Assembly: GCA_027077805.1 (NCBI GenBank)
Contig: JALWTS010000030.1
Span: 1 to 64,000 of the forward strand
From: Gammaproteobacteria bacterium
Lineage (GTDB): Bacteria > Pseudomonadota > Gammaproteobacteria > JABHGC01
Reading direction: 5' to 3'
DNA length: 64,000 nt
Shown: in pieces, positions 18,257 to 31,000 of the stretch
How positions within the stretch are numbered: position 1 is the first letter of the stretch
How the letters are laid out: each line of letters begins with the position of its first letter
Translations under genes and position numbers: made by a program
The notes under the pieces: generated by a model
Told to the model about the DNA's origin: nothing
Database searches by the model: none
The model's input: only the letters and a program-made list of their open reading frames with translations

Positions 18257-19375
18257 ATGATGAGCATAGTAAATAAACAAACTCAAAAAATTATTATTGG
18301 TCTATCAGGTGGCGTTGACTCTGCTGTTTCCGCTCTACTACTAAAACAGCAAGGTTATCAAGTAGAAGCACTTTTTATGAAAAACTGGGAAGAAGATGAC
18401 AGCACGGAACAAAATTATTGCAGTGCCGAAACCGATCTCAATGATGCCCAAGCCATTTGCGATCAACTCGCCATTCCCTTACATACGGTTAATTTTTCTC
18501 ATGAATATTGGGAAAATGTCTTTACTTATTTTTTAGCGGAATATCAGGCAGGGCGAACCCCAAATCCTGATGTATTATGCAATAAAGAAATCAAATTCAA
18601 AGTATTTTTAGAACATGCCCTAAATTTAGGTGCCAATCAAATTGCGACAGGTCATTATGCCCAAATCACTAAAATTGACGACAGTTACCAATTACAACAA
18701 GCCGTAGATAGCAAGAAAGACCAAAGCTATTTTCTACACGCCATTAAAGCAACGGCACTGGCGAAAACCTTATTTCCCATCGGTCATTTAACAAAAAACC
18801 AAGTAAGAAACCTAGCCAAACAACATCACTTAATCAATGCCAATAAAAAAGATAGTACAGGGATTTGTTTTATTGGTGAACGCCCTTTTCGCCAATTTTT
18901 AAAGCAATACCTTCCTGCTCAACCAGGTGACATTCAAACGACGGCGGGTGATATTATTGGCAAACACCAAGGCTTAATGTTTTATACCTTAGGTCAACGT
19001 CAAGGATTAGGCATTGGCGGACTAAAACATTATTCGGAGGCCCCTTGGTATGTACTTGCGAAACAATTAAAAACCAATACCTTAATCGTTACTCAAGATA
19101 AACATCACCCTGACCTTAATCGCCAACAATTATTCACCCAAGATATTGATTGGATTAATACCCCACCCTCAAAATTTCCTTACCATTGTACCGCAAAAGT
19201 ACGCTACCGCCAGTCTCAGAGTCCTTGTACCATTCAACTGACTAAAGACAATCATTACCTCGTCAACTTTGAGCAACCTCAATGGGCCATCACACCAGGG
19301 CAATCCGTGGTATTTTATCAACAACAACAATGCTTAGGTGGGGGTATGATTACTGACTTTGAAGAGGCTGGGTAG
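18257..19375 (+). CDS. mnmA: tRNA-specific 2-thiouridylase MnmA
   Basis: Adds sulfur to U34 of tRNA-Lys, -Glu and -Gln in the cytoplasm. Seen: PP-loop [13 protein letters not shown] (about residues 17-29), FMKNWEED, catalytic Cys in [11 protein letters not shown] and the second catalytic Cys in [10 protein letters not shown], then the conserved [13 protein letters not shown]. 372 residues, normal. The start is ATG-ATG (18257/18260). Directly upstream of hflD and purB, the conserved gammaproteobacterial order. Confidence 0.96.
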   Translation: MMSIVNKQTQKIIIGLSGGVDSAVSALLLKQQGYQVEALFMKNWEEDDSTEQNYCSAETDLNDAQAICDQLAIPLHTVNFSHEYWENVFTYFLAEYQAGRTPNPDVLCNKEIKFKVFLEHALNLGANQIATGHYAQITKIDDSYQLQQAVDSKKDQSYFLHAIKATALAKTLFPIGHLTKNQVRNLAKQHHLINANKKDSTGICFIGERPFRQFLKQYLPAQPGDIQTTAGDIIGKHQGLMFYTLGQRQGLGIGGLKHYSEAPWYVLAKQLKTNTLIVTQDKHHPDLNRQQLFTQDIDWINTPPSKFPYHCTAKVRYRQSQSPCTIQLTKDNHYLVNFEQPQWAITPGQSVVFYQQQQCLGGGMITDFEEAG

Positions 19376-19446
19376 TTGAGCATAGTGAAGTTGCACTCAA
19401 GCATTAATATCATATAATAGCTTGATTGTTTTAGGAGAAATTTTTA

Positions 19447-20061
19447 ATGGCATATAGCGATATTGATAGAGTTTTAGCCTTAGCAGGTTTGTTACAAGCA
19501 ACGGAGTTAGTAGAACACATTGCCCATCATGGTCAAATCGATCAGGCGTCTTTAGAAACTTGTATTCAAAGTATTTTTACCATTGATTCCGAGAGTGTTG
19601 AACAAATTTATGGTCATGTTGCGAAATTGGAACTCGGGCTTAAAATTTTGGTGCAACAGTTATCAGGAGGGTCTCAACGTAATTCTAATATCACTCGTTA
19701 TACCTTACAATTACTACTGTTGGAACGTCGTCTAGTAAAACAGCCAAAAATTTTGACCAAACTTCGACATGGCATTGAAGACATTTCTCAAGAAAAGGAA
19801 CACCTTCGCTCACTCAACCCAACTATCTTATCAGCACTGGCTGATTTATATACCGAAACCATTAGCAAACTTGGCCCAAAAATTTTGGTACATGGTGATC
19901 AAAGCTATTTAACTCGCCCTGATAATGTGATCAAAATTCGAGCCTTGTTTCTAGCCGCCATTCGTTCAGCGGTTTTATGGCAACAATGCGGGGGGAGTCG
20001 TTTTAAATTGCTGTTATTTAATCGCTCTATTTTAGAGACAGCAAAACAATTAATAATTTAA
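19447..20061 (+). CDS. hflD: High-frequency lysogenization protein HflD homologue
   Basis: A 204-residue mostly helical peripheral membrane protein of the HflD (YcfC) family, found between mnmA and purB in gammaproteobacteria. Matching features: AGLLQATELVEHIAHHG, the SIFTIDSESVEQIYG segment and RYTLQLLLLERRL. In E. coli it binds phage lambda CII; its cellular role is poorly defined. Ribosome binding site TTAGGAGAAA 7-8 bases before the ATG. Assignment rests on both sequence and position. Confidence 0.93.
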   Translation: MAYSDIDRVLALAGLLQATELVEHIAHHGQIDQASLETCIQSIFTIDSESVEQIYGHVAKLELGLKILVQQLSGGSQRNSNITRYTLQLLLLERRLVKQPKILTKLRHGIEDISQEKEHLRSLNPTILSALADLYTETISKLGPKILVHGDQSYLTRPDNVIKIRALFLAAIRSAVLWQQCGGSRFKLLLFNRSILETAKQLII

Positions 20062-21459
<1,398 letters not shown>

Positions 21460-21489
21460 TATAAATTTCCAAAGTTTTAAAATACTGGC

Positions 21490-21565
21490 AAAAGTGTGAA
21501 CTACCTCACAAAGTTTCTCAAACTTTGCCTTAATAAATAGAAAATGTGAAGCAGTTCACACTTTT
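21490..21565 (+). terminator. Long nested hairpin terminator after purB
   Basis: Outer arms 21490-21509 (AAAAGTGTGAACTACCTCAC) and 21546-21565 pair at 18 of 20 positions. An inner perfect hairpin CAAAGTTT-CTC-AAACTTTG lies at 21509-21527. TTTT ends the right arm and ATTTTTTA follows, the expected U-tract for purB transcripts. Starts 30 bases after the purB stop. Confidence 0.75.
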
Positions 21566-21608
21566 ATTTTTTAGTCTCTGCCATACTGTATTCAAGTCAA
21601 CGGATGTC

Positions 21609-21652
21609 GGTAGTTCTTTCCCTCCCATCTGCTTCCCCATTTAAGAACTACC
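21609..21652. other. Hairpin with pyrimidine-rich, C-run loop
   Basis: GGTAGTTCTT (21609-21618) pairs perfectly with AAGAACTACC (21643-21652). The 24-base loop contains CCCTCCC and CTTCCCC. On the plus strand the loop could pair with purine-rich ribosome binding sites; on the minus strand it reads GGGGA and GGGAGGGA. Part of the 366-base purB-thioesterase gap, which holds no credible gene. Confidence 0.6.
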
Positions 21653-21663
21653 AACAATTATTA

Positions 21664-21697
21664 GTCGGACTGCCTATCCCCAGCCAAGCAGTCCGAC
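21664..21697. other. Second hairpin in the purB downstream gap
   Basis: GTCGGACTGC (21664-21673) pairs perfectly with GCAGTCCGAC (21688-21697), with a 14-base loop containing TATCCCCAG. Eleven bases separate it from the preceding hairpin. No T-run of terminator quality follows. Confidence 0.6.
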
Positions 21698-21752
21698 CAT
21701 TCTTTTGACACAAGTTTCTTTTTTGTTTTTCTCCTTTTTTTGTTAAGATGAT

Positions 21753-21784
21753 AAAGAGCGGACACTTTAAAGTGTCCGCTCTTT
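21753..21784. terminator. Perfect 32-bp palindrome, bidirectional terminator
   Basis: AAAGAGCGGACACTTT followed immediately by its exact reverse complement. Both flanks end in A/T runs (AAA on the left, TTTT on the right), so it can work for plus-strand transcripts and for the minus-strand thioesterase transcript, whose stop codon is 42 bases away. Confidence 0.75.
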
Positions 21785-21825
21785 TATGGATTAATCATTT
21801 CTTGCAATGATTGATTGAATCATTT

Positions 21826-22584
21826 TTATTGCTCAATAATTCTTTGCAATTGTTGATTTAATAATTTCAATAATTCCGATTGCGAGGCATGCAGAAAAAA
21901 ATGATCCCCTGCAAAACTCACATGCGTAAATTCCGCCGTCGTTTGTTGTTGCCATGCTAAAATTTCTGCATCACTCGCATTCTCATCATTAATCCCTCCA
22001 ATGGCAGTCATTGGACAAGGTAAGGCGGATTCTTGTTGATATTGATAGGTTTCACAGGCCTGAAAATCCGCTCTTAAAGTTGGCATTAATAAGGCCATTA
22101 ATTCTTGATGCTCCAAGACTTCTTTTGGCGTGCCATTTAGGCGTTTCAGTTCTTGAATAAATTCTGCTTCAGGCAAATGATAAGTCGGCGGATCAGGATC
22201 CGGCACTTGAGGTGCTCGTCGCCCTGCCATAAACAAATGTTTTGGCAAAGGTTTTTGCCAACGCCGTAATTGACGAGCAATCTCAAAAGCTAAAATCGCC
22301 CCCATACTATGCCCAAAAAATACATAAGGTTTATTTAAATGCGGTAATAAGCCTTGTGCTAAACCTTGCACGGAATGGGATAAGGAAGTAAGTGCCGGCT
22401 CCATCATGCGAGTGCCGCGACCAGGTAATTGTGCAACCACTAACTCAACCGAATCTAACAAATGCTTTTTCCAAGGAATATAAACATGCCCACCGCCCCC
22501 GGCATAAGGAAAGCAAAATAAACGTAATTTAGCATGAGGTTTGGTTTCAGGATAAGAAAACCAAGTTTGTTTCACGGTCGGCAT
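21826..22584 (-). CDS. Type II thioesterase of the NRPS locus
   Basis: A 252-residue stand-alone alpha/beta hydrolase of the GrsT/SrfAD type. Such enzymes clear wrongly primed or stalled carrier domains of nonribosomal peptide synthetases. Seen: LFCFPYAGGGGHVY (oxyanion region, about 22-35), QLPGRGTR, the nucleophile Ser93 in FFGHSMGAILAF, a likely acid near GGINDENASD (about 197-205), and His228 in FAGDHFFLH. Length is typical. It starts 178 bases after the synthetase gene on the same strand, so it is probably the second gene of the same unit. That gap shows no gene or strong hairpin. It ends before the 32-bp palindromic terminator. Confidence 0.93.
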   Translation of the reverse strand: MPTVKQTWFSYPETKPHAKLRLFCFPYAGGGGHVYIPWKKHLLDSVELVVAQLPGRGTRMMEPALTSLSHSVQGLAQGLLPHLNKPYVFFGHSMGAILAFEIARQLRRWQKPLPKHLFMAGRRAPQVPDPDPPTYHLPEAEFIQELKRLNGTPKEVLEHQELMALLMPTLRADFQACETYQYQQESALPCPMTAIGGINDENASDAEILAWQQQTTAEFTHVSFAGDHFFLHASQSELLKLLNQQLQRIIEQ

Positions 22585-22762
22585 GATTTTTTCTTTTTGT
22601 TGGTTTATTTAATTATAAACTGAATAGTATCGTTTTCACATATGAATTCTAGTAGAAACCAATTAAAATTTTTTATTCAAGCAATTGATAGAATCTCTCA
22701 CTGGTGGTCTTCATAATTCGTGATATACGATTCAGGTTATTGACTAACATTTTTTTACTAAT

Positions 22763-25700
22763 TTATTTGACCAAAATATACTGAGCCAAAATCGAAGCAT
22801 GTTTCGTATCTAACATCGTTTCATGATCCCCGGCAACATCATATTGCACCACCTCATCGCTAACATAAATTTGCCAACCAGATGTATGATCCACTTTCCG
22901 TTGTTTTTCCGCTTCATCTTCCGCTCGACATAAGGTAATAGACCCTTGGAAATGGGCACTTGGAATATAATTCCCTATGGCATAAATATTCGTTAAATAA
23001 ACTTTTAAAGTACGTTTCACTCGATCAAGATGTTGGGACTGTTGATTATCATCTAAAGATTTTGAAATGTGTTGCCATTGTTGTTCAATGCTTAAATTCC
23101 TCAAATCCTCATCTGTAATTAATAGATTTAATCCTGTTTGAGATTGAATATATTGCATTAATTCTCGACTCCATAATGAAGCCCCTTCCCAAACTTGCCC
23201 TTCGATATTTTCTCTTGCTCGTTGCGTAAAAATTGGGGAAGGACTATCTAATAAGATCAATCGAACCTCTTTCCCTTTCTGTTGCAGTTGCAAACCGATT
23301 TCAAACGCAATTAATCCCCCCATAGAATGCCCTGCGAGTTCATAAGCACCTTCGGGTTGTTGTTTGAGGATGGCTTCTAAATAATAACTTGCCATTGCTT
23401 CAATAGTGGTTAATGGCTGTTCCCCGGCACTTAAACCTAAGGCTTGCAAACCATAAAATACTCGATCTTTGCTTAAGGCTTTTGCCAATGGCAAAAATTG
23501 ATGAACATTCCCACCGACACCATGGACACAGAAAAAGTTTTGCTCACCGACGGAAGGCATTAACACTAATGGCAACTGTTTTTGTTCAGGCAAGGTTTCT
23601 GTGAGCAAATGAGCAAATGTTTCAATTGTAGGATATTGGAATAAATGTGTTAAGGGAAGTTCTCGTTCAAATTTTTGTTGAATTTGGCTTAAAAGCTGTA
23701 CGGCTAATAAAGAATGCCCCCCTATCGCAAAAAAATCATCATCAATGCTGATCTCAGTGACACCCAATAACGGTTGCCAAAGTGACAATAATTGTGCTTG
23801 TACCTCATTTTGAGGGGCAATAATCGTTTTATGGTACTGCTCTACTTTAGGCAATGCCATTTTATCCATTTTACCATTCGGGGTTAATGGCCATTCCCGT
23901 AATGGAATATAGTCATTAGGTAACATATAATTTGGCAAAAACTGCTGTAATTGCTGTTTAATTTGATGAATATCCCGTTCCAGTTCTACGTCTTTATCGA
24001 CAAGCAAATAGGCAACAAGTTTTTGTTGTTCGACACTGACTAAGGCATCTTTAATCATAGTCAGCCCCCGTAATCTTGCTTCAATTTCGCCTAATTCAAT
24101 TCTTAAGCCTCTTAATTTCACCTGATTATCCAAACGCCCCAGATATTCTAAGTGATCATTGGGTAAATAACGCACGAAATCCCCACTGAGATATAATCGC
24201 CCTTCCCCGAAAGGATTCTTAATAAAATATTGTTGTTGCAATTCAGGTTGACGAATATAACCATCACTGACACCCAAGCCCGCAATGGCTAATTCACCTA
24301 CCACACCTTTGGGTAATAAACGTTGCTGTTGATCTAAAACATACAAACGCACATTAGGGCAGGCTTGTCCAATCGGCACACGATGAGAATCGATAGTCGG
24401 ATCCATACGATAAAAACTAGCAACATCCGTACATTCCGTTGGACCATAAGTATTAATGACTTCGGCGTGTGATTGCTTTAACCAAGCCGTGATTTTCTCA
24501 GCAATAATCGCCTCCCCCCCTAAAAACAGGGTTTTTAAACTGGCTAATGCCTGAGGATAATCTAATAATGGATAAAACATGCTTGGCACACAATTTAAGC
24601 GTGTAATACCATAGTCTTTGATTTCATTGGCAATGACATCGGGTTGATACAGCTCAGTTGCCGATAAGACTAAGCTACCACCTGATAATAATGGTGCAAA
24701 TAAATTTTTCTGAGTCAGATCAAATCCAAAGGCGGATATTAACAAGGTCTTATCGTCCGCACCAAAATCAAAGTGGTTGATATACCAATGTAATAAATTA
24801 AGCACCCCTTGTTGTTTAACGGCAACGGCTTTCGGTTGACCCGTCGAACCCGAGGTATAGATTTGATAAACCCAATCCTCTAATTCGGCATGATGTTCTA
24901 AATTGGTTTCTTCCAATACAGCGACTTCCTCCCAATCCTGATCCAAACAAAATACATGACCTTGATAATGTGAAAACTGCGGTAAATACATTTGCTGGGT
25001 TAATAAAATCGGGGCCTTAGCATCTTCTAACATATAATCTAAACGCGATTGCGGATAATGAGTTTCTAAAGGCATATAGGCATGACCTAATTTGACCACC
25101 GCTAATACGGCAATCACCATTTCAATGCAACGATTTAAACAAATCGCAATGGCATCGGTTTTTTCAATATCAAAGGATTGTAAATAATGGGCTAATTGGT
25201 TGGCTTTATGATTTAAGTCTTGATAATCCATAGAAGTTTGCCCAAAAATCACCGCCGTTGCCATAGGGCTTGCTTCAACTTGATGCTCAAACCATTCTTG
25301 AATGGAATAAATATCAGGCAACACTTGATGATTTTGCTGTTGTTGTTGCAACATTTGTTGATGTTCAATTTCAGTCAACCATTGTAGTTCTTTGAGTTGA
25401 TGAACCCCATTGATCAATTGCTGACTTAAGGCTAATAATCGATCTAAAAAGCCACCCTCACTGAAATAAGCACTGTGATAATGTAATTGTAGATTGACAT
25501 CGGCACGCCCTGCCTGCACTAAAAAGTGGATTTGATCGGGTAATGGTCGAATCGAATATAAATCAATGTTTTCTTCTTGTTGTAAAAACAAAAGTTTGGA
25601 AGGAAAGCTATAAAAATTATAGAAAAAGCCTAATCGAGCTTTTTTAATTAACTGAGTTTGTAATGAGACTGAAATATGTCTATATTCGCCTAAGTCTCTA

Positions 25701-28069
25701 ATAAAAGAACGCACCGCCATCAAATAGTCATTAATATCCGTCTCTGCTTGCATTTTGTCCGCCGAAAAGATAACGGGAATTTGTTGATAATAACAACCAA
25801 TCGCAGAACGATGTTCTTTAAAACGACTGCTAACAATTTCATAAATCACAAAATCCGCCTCTGCTCGACAATAACATTGCAATAATAAACCATATAAGGC
25901 TTTAAAATAAATGGCAGGTGTTAAGCGATTTTTACGGCAATATTGACGAATGGCTTGCCAATGACTGCCTTCGATTGGCATCTCAACTTGTTTCTCATGG
26001 CCCTGCTCTGAAGAAGTGAATGCGGGTGTTGGAAAATCCAGTGATTCTACCGATTGCAAACCTTTTTGCCAAAATTGGTAACTGGCGGAGGTATCAAAAT
26101 GAATTCGATTATAATCAATATAATCCGCAAAATTTGCGTTTGGCAAGGTATAAACTTGTTGCTGTTTTAATGCCTCATAAATATTGCCCAGTTGTTCTAA
26201 AAATAACGTCCCTGATAAACCATCGGTAATAATATGATGCCCCCCTGAAATGGCCAAATAATATTGCTTAGACAATTTTACGAGTAAATGATGGAATAAG
26301 GGTTCTTGTGCTAATTGATAAGTCCGATAAACCCGTTGCTCAATTAATTGCTGAATTTCATCTTGAGTCGGTTGCCAATCGGTCCAATCCAAGATTTCTA
26401 ACTCAACGGGCATGGGTTTAAGTATGGCTTGATAGGCAATGTTTTCATAAGTATTATCGCCGGATACAATCCTAGAACGTAACACGGCTTGCTTATCAAC
26501 CAAGTATTGCAACGCTTGTTGCCATCGCTCTAAATCAATCGCTTGATGGATTTCAATCACATTGCCAATACAATGATGCCAATGTTCAGGATAAGCCATA
26601 CTACTGAGATAAATATCTTGTTGAGTATAAGTTAAAGGATAAACTGCTTGATATTGTTGTTCTGACAAACCTAAACGATAATATAATTCGTCTTGGCTAA
26701 GAAAACATAAACTGGAAAGATGGACATCGGCATTGACTAATGCTTGTTCTAATAAATTACGCCAGTGCTTTGCCATACGTTCAATGCTTGACATATAAAA
26801 CAAATCCGTATTATATTCAAAATTCACCACTAATTGATGCCCCACTTCCCATACGACTAAGCTAATATCATATTTAGCGGTACGGGTTTTATTTTCAAGA
26901 TATTCCATTTGCAAATCTATCCATTCTTGATTTTGCACAGGAATGTTTTGCAAAGCAAAGGCAACTTGTGCTAAGGGGGCATAGCTTAAGTGACGTTTTT
27001 TTACCACGGATTCTATGACTAATTCGGCGGCAATATCTTGATGAGCATAAGCCCCTAAGGCAACTTTTTTCACTTTTTGCAGTAACTCGGATAACAATGG
27101 ATTCCCTGCTAAATTCGTTCGCATCACTAAAGCATTAATAAAAAAGCCAATTAATGATTCGGTATAAGGATGATGACGTCCCGCAATAGGGGTACCCACG
27201 CAAATATCCGTTTGCCCTGAATAACGGGACAATAATAATTGCCATAAGGCCAACAACAACATATATAAGGTAATCCCCTGTTCATAGGCGAGCTGATTCA
27301 GTGCGTTGCTCTGTGCTACGGATAACTTTATTTGATAATTTGCCCCATGAAAGGTTTGCACCTCAGGTCTTGGTCTATCCGTCGGCAAAGCCAATAAATC
27401 CGGGGCATTGGCTAATTGTTGTTTCCAATAATTTAACTGTGTTTCCATACGTTCGCCTTGCAACCATTGTCGTTGCCAATACGCAAAATCAGTATATTGT
27501 ATGGGTAATTCCGCTAAATTCGCCTCACGTTCCGAAACGTGTGCTTGATAAAGTGCCCCTAATTCATTGACCAAAATATTCATTGACCAACCATCGGCAA
27601 TTAAGTGATGCATATTGATTAATAATACGCGATGGTCATTGGCTAAACGTAATAAACTGACCCGAATCAATAAATCTCGTTCCAGATTAAATGGACATAA
27701 GGCATCGGCTTTCATCAAGGCTTTCACTCGATTTTCTTGCTGTAAGGCTTCTAACCAATCGCTTAAATCCACAATAGGCAAATCCAAATTAAATTTTCTT
27801 AACAATTGTAATTTCGGCTGACCATTGTCTAATACGATTTTCGTTGCCAACACTTGATGACGTTTCACCAAACTATTCAGTGCGGATTTTAATGCCTCTT
27901 CATTTAAATCGCCTCTCAGCCGTAATGCTAATGGAATATTATAAACCGCATTATCAGGGGATAATTGCGTTAAAAACCATAACCGTTCTTGGGCATAAGA
28001 TAATACTAGGGGTTGTTCTTTTGATAAGGGAGTGATTAGCAATGGCGTTTGTTTGCCTTGGTAAGATTC
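22763..28069 (-). other. NRPS module 10 (C-C*-A-T-TE), substrate unassigned, release module
   Basis: C domain HHLIADG at 10520-10526, C* HHIITDG at 10977-10983, A core near 11439, carrier Ser11819, then a type I thioesterase from about 11870. The thioesterase has FFCVHGVGGNVHQF, Ser11948 in AGHSMGG, Asp in LILLDSPSP and His12115 in AGDHE. Specificity residues D-L-K-N-F-G-T-D-V-K are the same as in module 2, so positions 2 and 10 should carry the same residue. Confidence 0.8.
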
Positions 28070-31000
28070 CATTGCTTTGGCAAAATCTTTTAACCTTGGA
28101 AATTCAAATAATAACTGTAAGGGCAATGCGGTTTGCCACTGTTGTTGCAATCTTGAGATTAATTGTGTGGCTAATAAAGAATGACCACCGAGTTCAAAAA
28201 ATTGATCCTCACGACCAATGCGTTCTAGGCCTAATAATTGTTGCCATAGTTGCACCATTTGTAATTCTAATGGCGTTTGCGGTGCTTGATACTCATGTTC
28301 CGCATGATAATAATCAGGTTTCGGTAAGGCTTTACGATCAATTTTACCCTGATGCGTCAACGGCATCACATCCAACTGAATAAAATAGGAAGGCACCATA
28401 TATTCAGGCAAATGCTCGCGTGTATAGCGTCGTAATAAATTCACATCCATTACTTGTTGGGCATTAAACACCATATAAGCGACCAAGCGTTGATCCCCAA
28501 AACTATCTTCTCTCACTAAAACCACCGCCGTATTCACGCCAACACAACTGGATAACACCGATTCAATTTCACCTAATTCAATTCTAAAACCACGAATTTT
28601 GACTTGATGATCAATACGACCTAAATATTCTAAATCCCCCTTAGGTAAATAACGAGCTAAATCCCCGGAACGATAAAGTCGTTGGTTTTTTCTAAAAGGA
28701 TGGGCAATAAAACGTTGTTTTGTTAATTCGGGACGGTTGAGATAAGCTCTCGCTAAACCGGCACCACCAATACAAATTTCGCCCGCAACGCCAATAGGCA
28801 CTGGATTTTGGTAACGATCTAAAACATACATTTGCACATCAGGCAAGGCTTCCCCAATGAGACTCCCTTGATGTTCCATTAAATCTTTATAGCGAATAGT
28901 GCGATAGGTGACATGCACGGTCGTTTCAGTAATCCCATACATATTCACAAGTTGGGGTGATTCCTCCCCATATTTTTCAAGCCAAGGCGATAAACTGGCG
29001 AAATCTAAGGCTTCCCCACCAAAAATAATAAAACGCAAATTTAATTTTGCGATGATTTCATTATTATTTTGTTTATCTTGTTTGTTTTGTTTAGTCATGT
29101 CTGCTTGTTTATCCGCTCGAATCAGTTGATAAAAAGCGGAGGGCGTTTGATTTAAAATACTTACCTGCTGTTGTAATAATAATTGATAAAAATCATCGGG
29201 TGATCGTGTCATCATATAAGGGACAATGACTAAACGACCGCCATATAACAAAGCACCCCAAATTTCCCATACCGAAAAATCAAAGGCATAAGAATGAAAT
29301 AAGCTCCAAACATCGGTATGGTCAAACGCATATAATCCTTGCACACTTTCAAATAAACGCATGACATTATAATGACTGACTTCAACACCTTTAGGTTTCC
29401 CTGTCGAACCAGAGGTATAAATGACATAGGCCAAATGATTAGGAGTGACTTCCGTGCGTAAAGAACCCGTGTTATTTAAGGCAATCAACTCCCAATCCAT
29501 GTCAATACATAAGACACTTGCGTGAAAACTAGGCAAATGCTCTAATAATTTTTCTTGCGTTAATACCAAATCAACCTTGGCATCTTCTAACATAAAGGCT
29601 AAACGCTCTTGAGGATAACTTGGGTCTAAAGGTAAATAAGCCCCCCCTGCTTTTAATATCCCTAAAATGGCAATAATTAATTCAATGGAACGCTCCATAC
29701 ATAAACCAACCAAACTATCTGGCTTAATCCCAAATTTTTGTAACTGATTGGCTAATAATTCCGCTCGCAGATTTAATTCCATATAATTAATGCGTTGCTG
29801 ACCATACACTACCGCAGTTTTTGCACTATACTTATCCACTTGTTGCTCAAATACTTGATGCAAACAGTAGCGTCTTTGATAGCTTCTCACCTGATTCCAT
29901 TCCTCCACTAATTGCACCCATTCCGTTCTCAACAGCAAGGGTAATTGTGCCATCGCTTGTTGAGGTTGACTCACCATAGCTTCAAACAAGCGCAGCAAAT
30001 GTTTGATGAGATTTTCAATAAACCCTCGATCAAATAAATCGGTATGATATTCCACCCCCCCAACAATACCTTGCTCGGTTTCTCTTAACGCTAATAACAA
30101 ATCGAATTTTGCCGTATCACTCGGAATATCCATTGGATTGAAACTGAGTTCTGGCAATTTCATTGGGTCTATTGGTAAATTTTGTAAGCTCAACATGACC
30201 TGAAATAATGGATGATGATTCGTACTACGTTCGATTTCCAGATATTCTACCAATTTTTCAAATGGCAAATCTTGATGTTGATAGGCCTGTAATGTTGTGG
30301 TTTTTACTTGTTGCAAATAATCTAAGACATTTGGATTATGGCTAAGATCGCCTCGTAACACGAGGGTATTCACAAATAAACCCACTAATCCTTGCACTTC
30401 CTGACGAGAACGCCCCGCAATGGGAGAACCGACCGCAATATGGTCTAAGCCACTATAACGATGTAATAATATTTGAAAACCTGCCAGCAACAGCATATAA
30501 AGTGTCACTTCTTGTTCAAGTGCAAACTTTTGCAATTTTTGGCTTAAACTCAACGGAAATTGTACTGCCACAATATCACCACAATGACTCCACACAGCCG
30601 GACGTTTTTTAATCGCCAAATCCAATATCGGCAAATCCATCAATTGTTGTCGCCAATAAGATAATTGCTGATCCAAAATCTCACCTTGTAACCATTCACG
30701 TTGCCATACGGCATAATCCACATATTGAATGGCTAAGGGTGTTAATGGTGAAGGTTGTTGCTGACAAAATGCCTGATACAACACGGACATTTCTTTGACC
30801 AAAATCCCCATTGACCAACCATCGGCAATAATATGATGTAAATTACAATATAATACCGATTTTGTTTCGGATAATTGTATCAGTTGATAACGAAACAAAG
30901 GCAATTGGGTTAAATCAAAAATATGATTGGCTTCTTGTTCGAAACATTGTGCCATATCTAAATTTTGTTGTGCGGTGCTTTTATCACGCCAATCGAGTAC

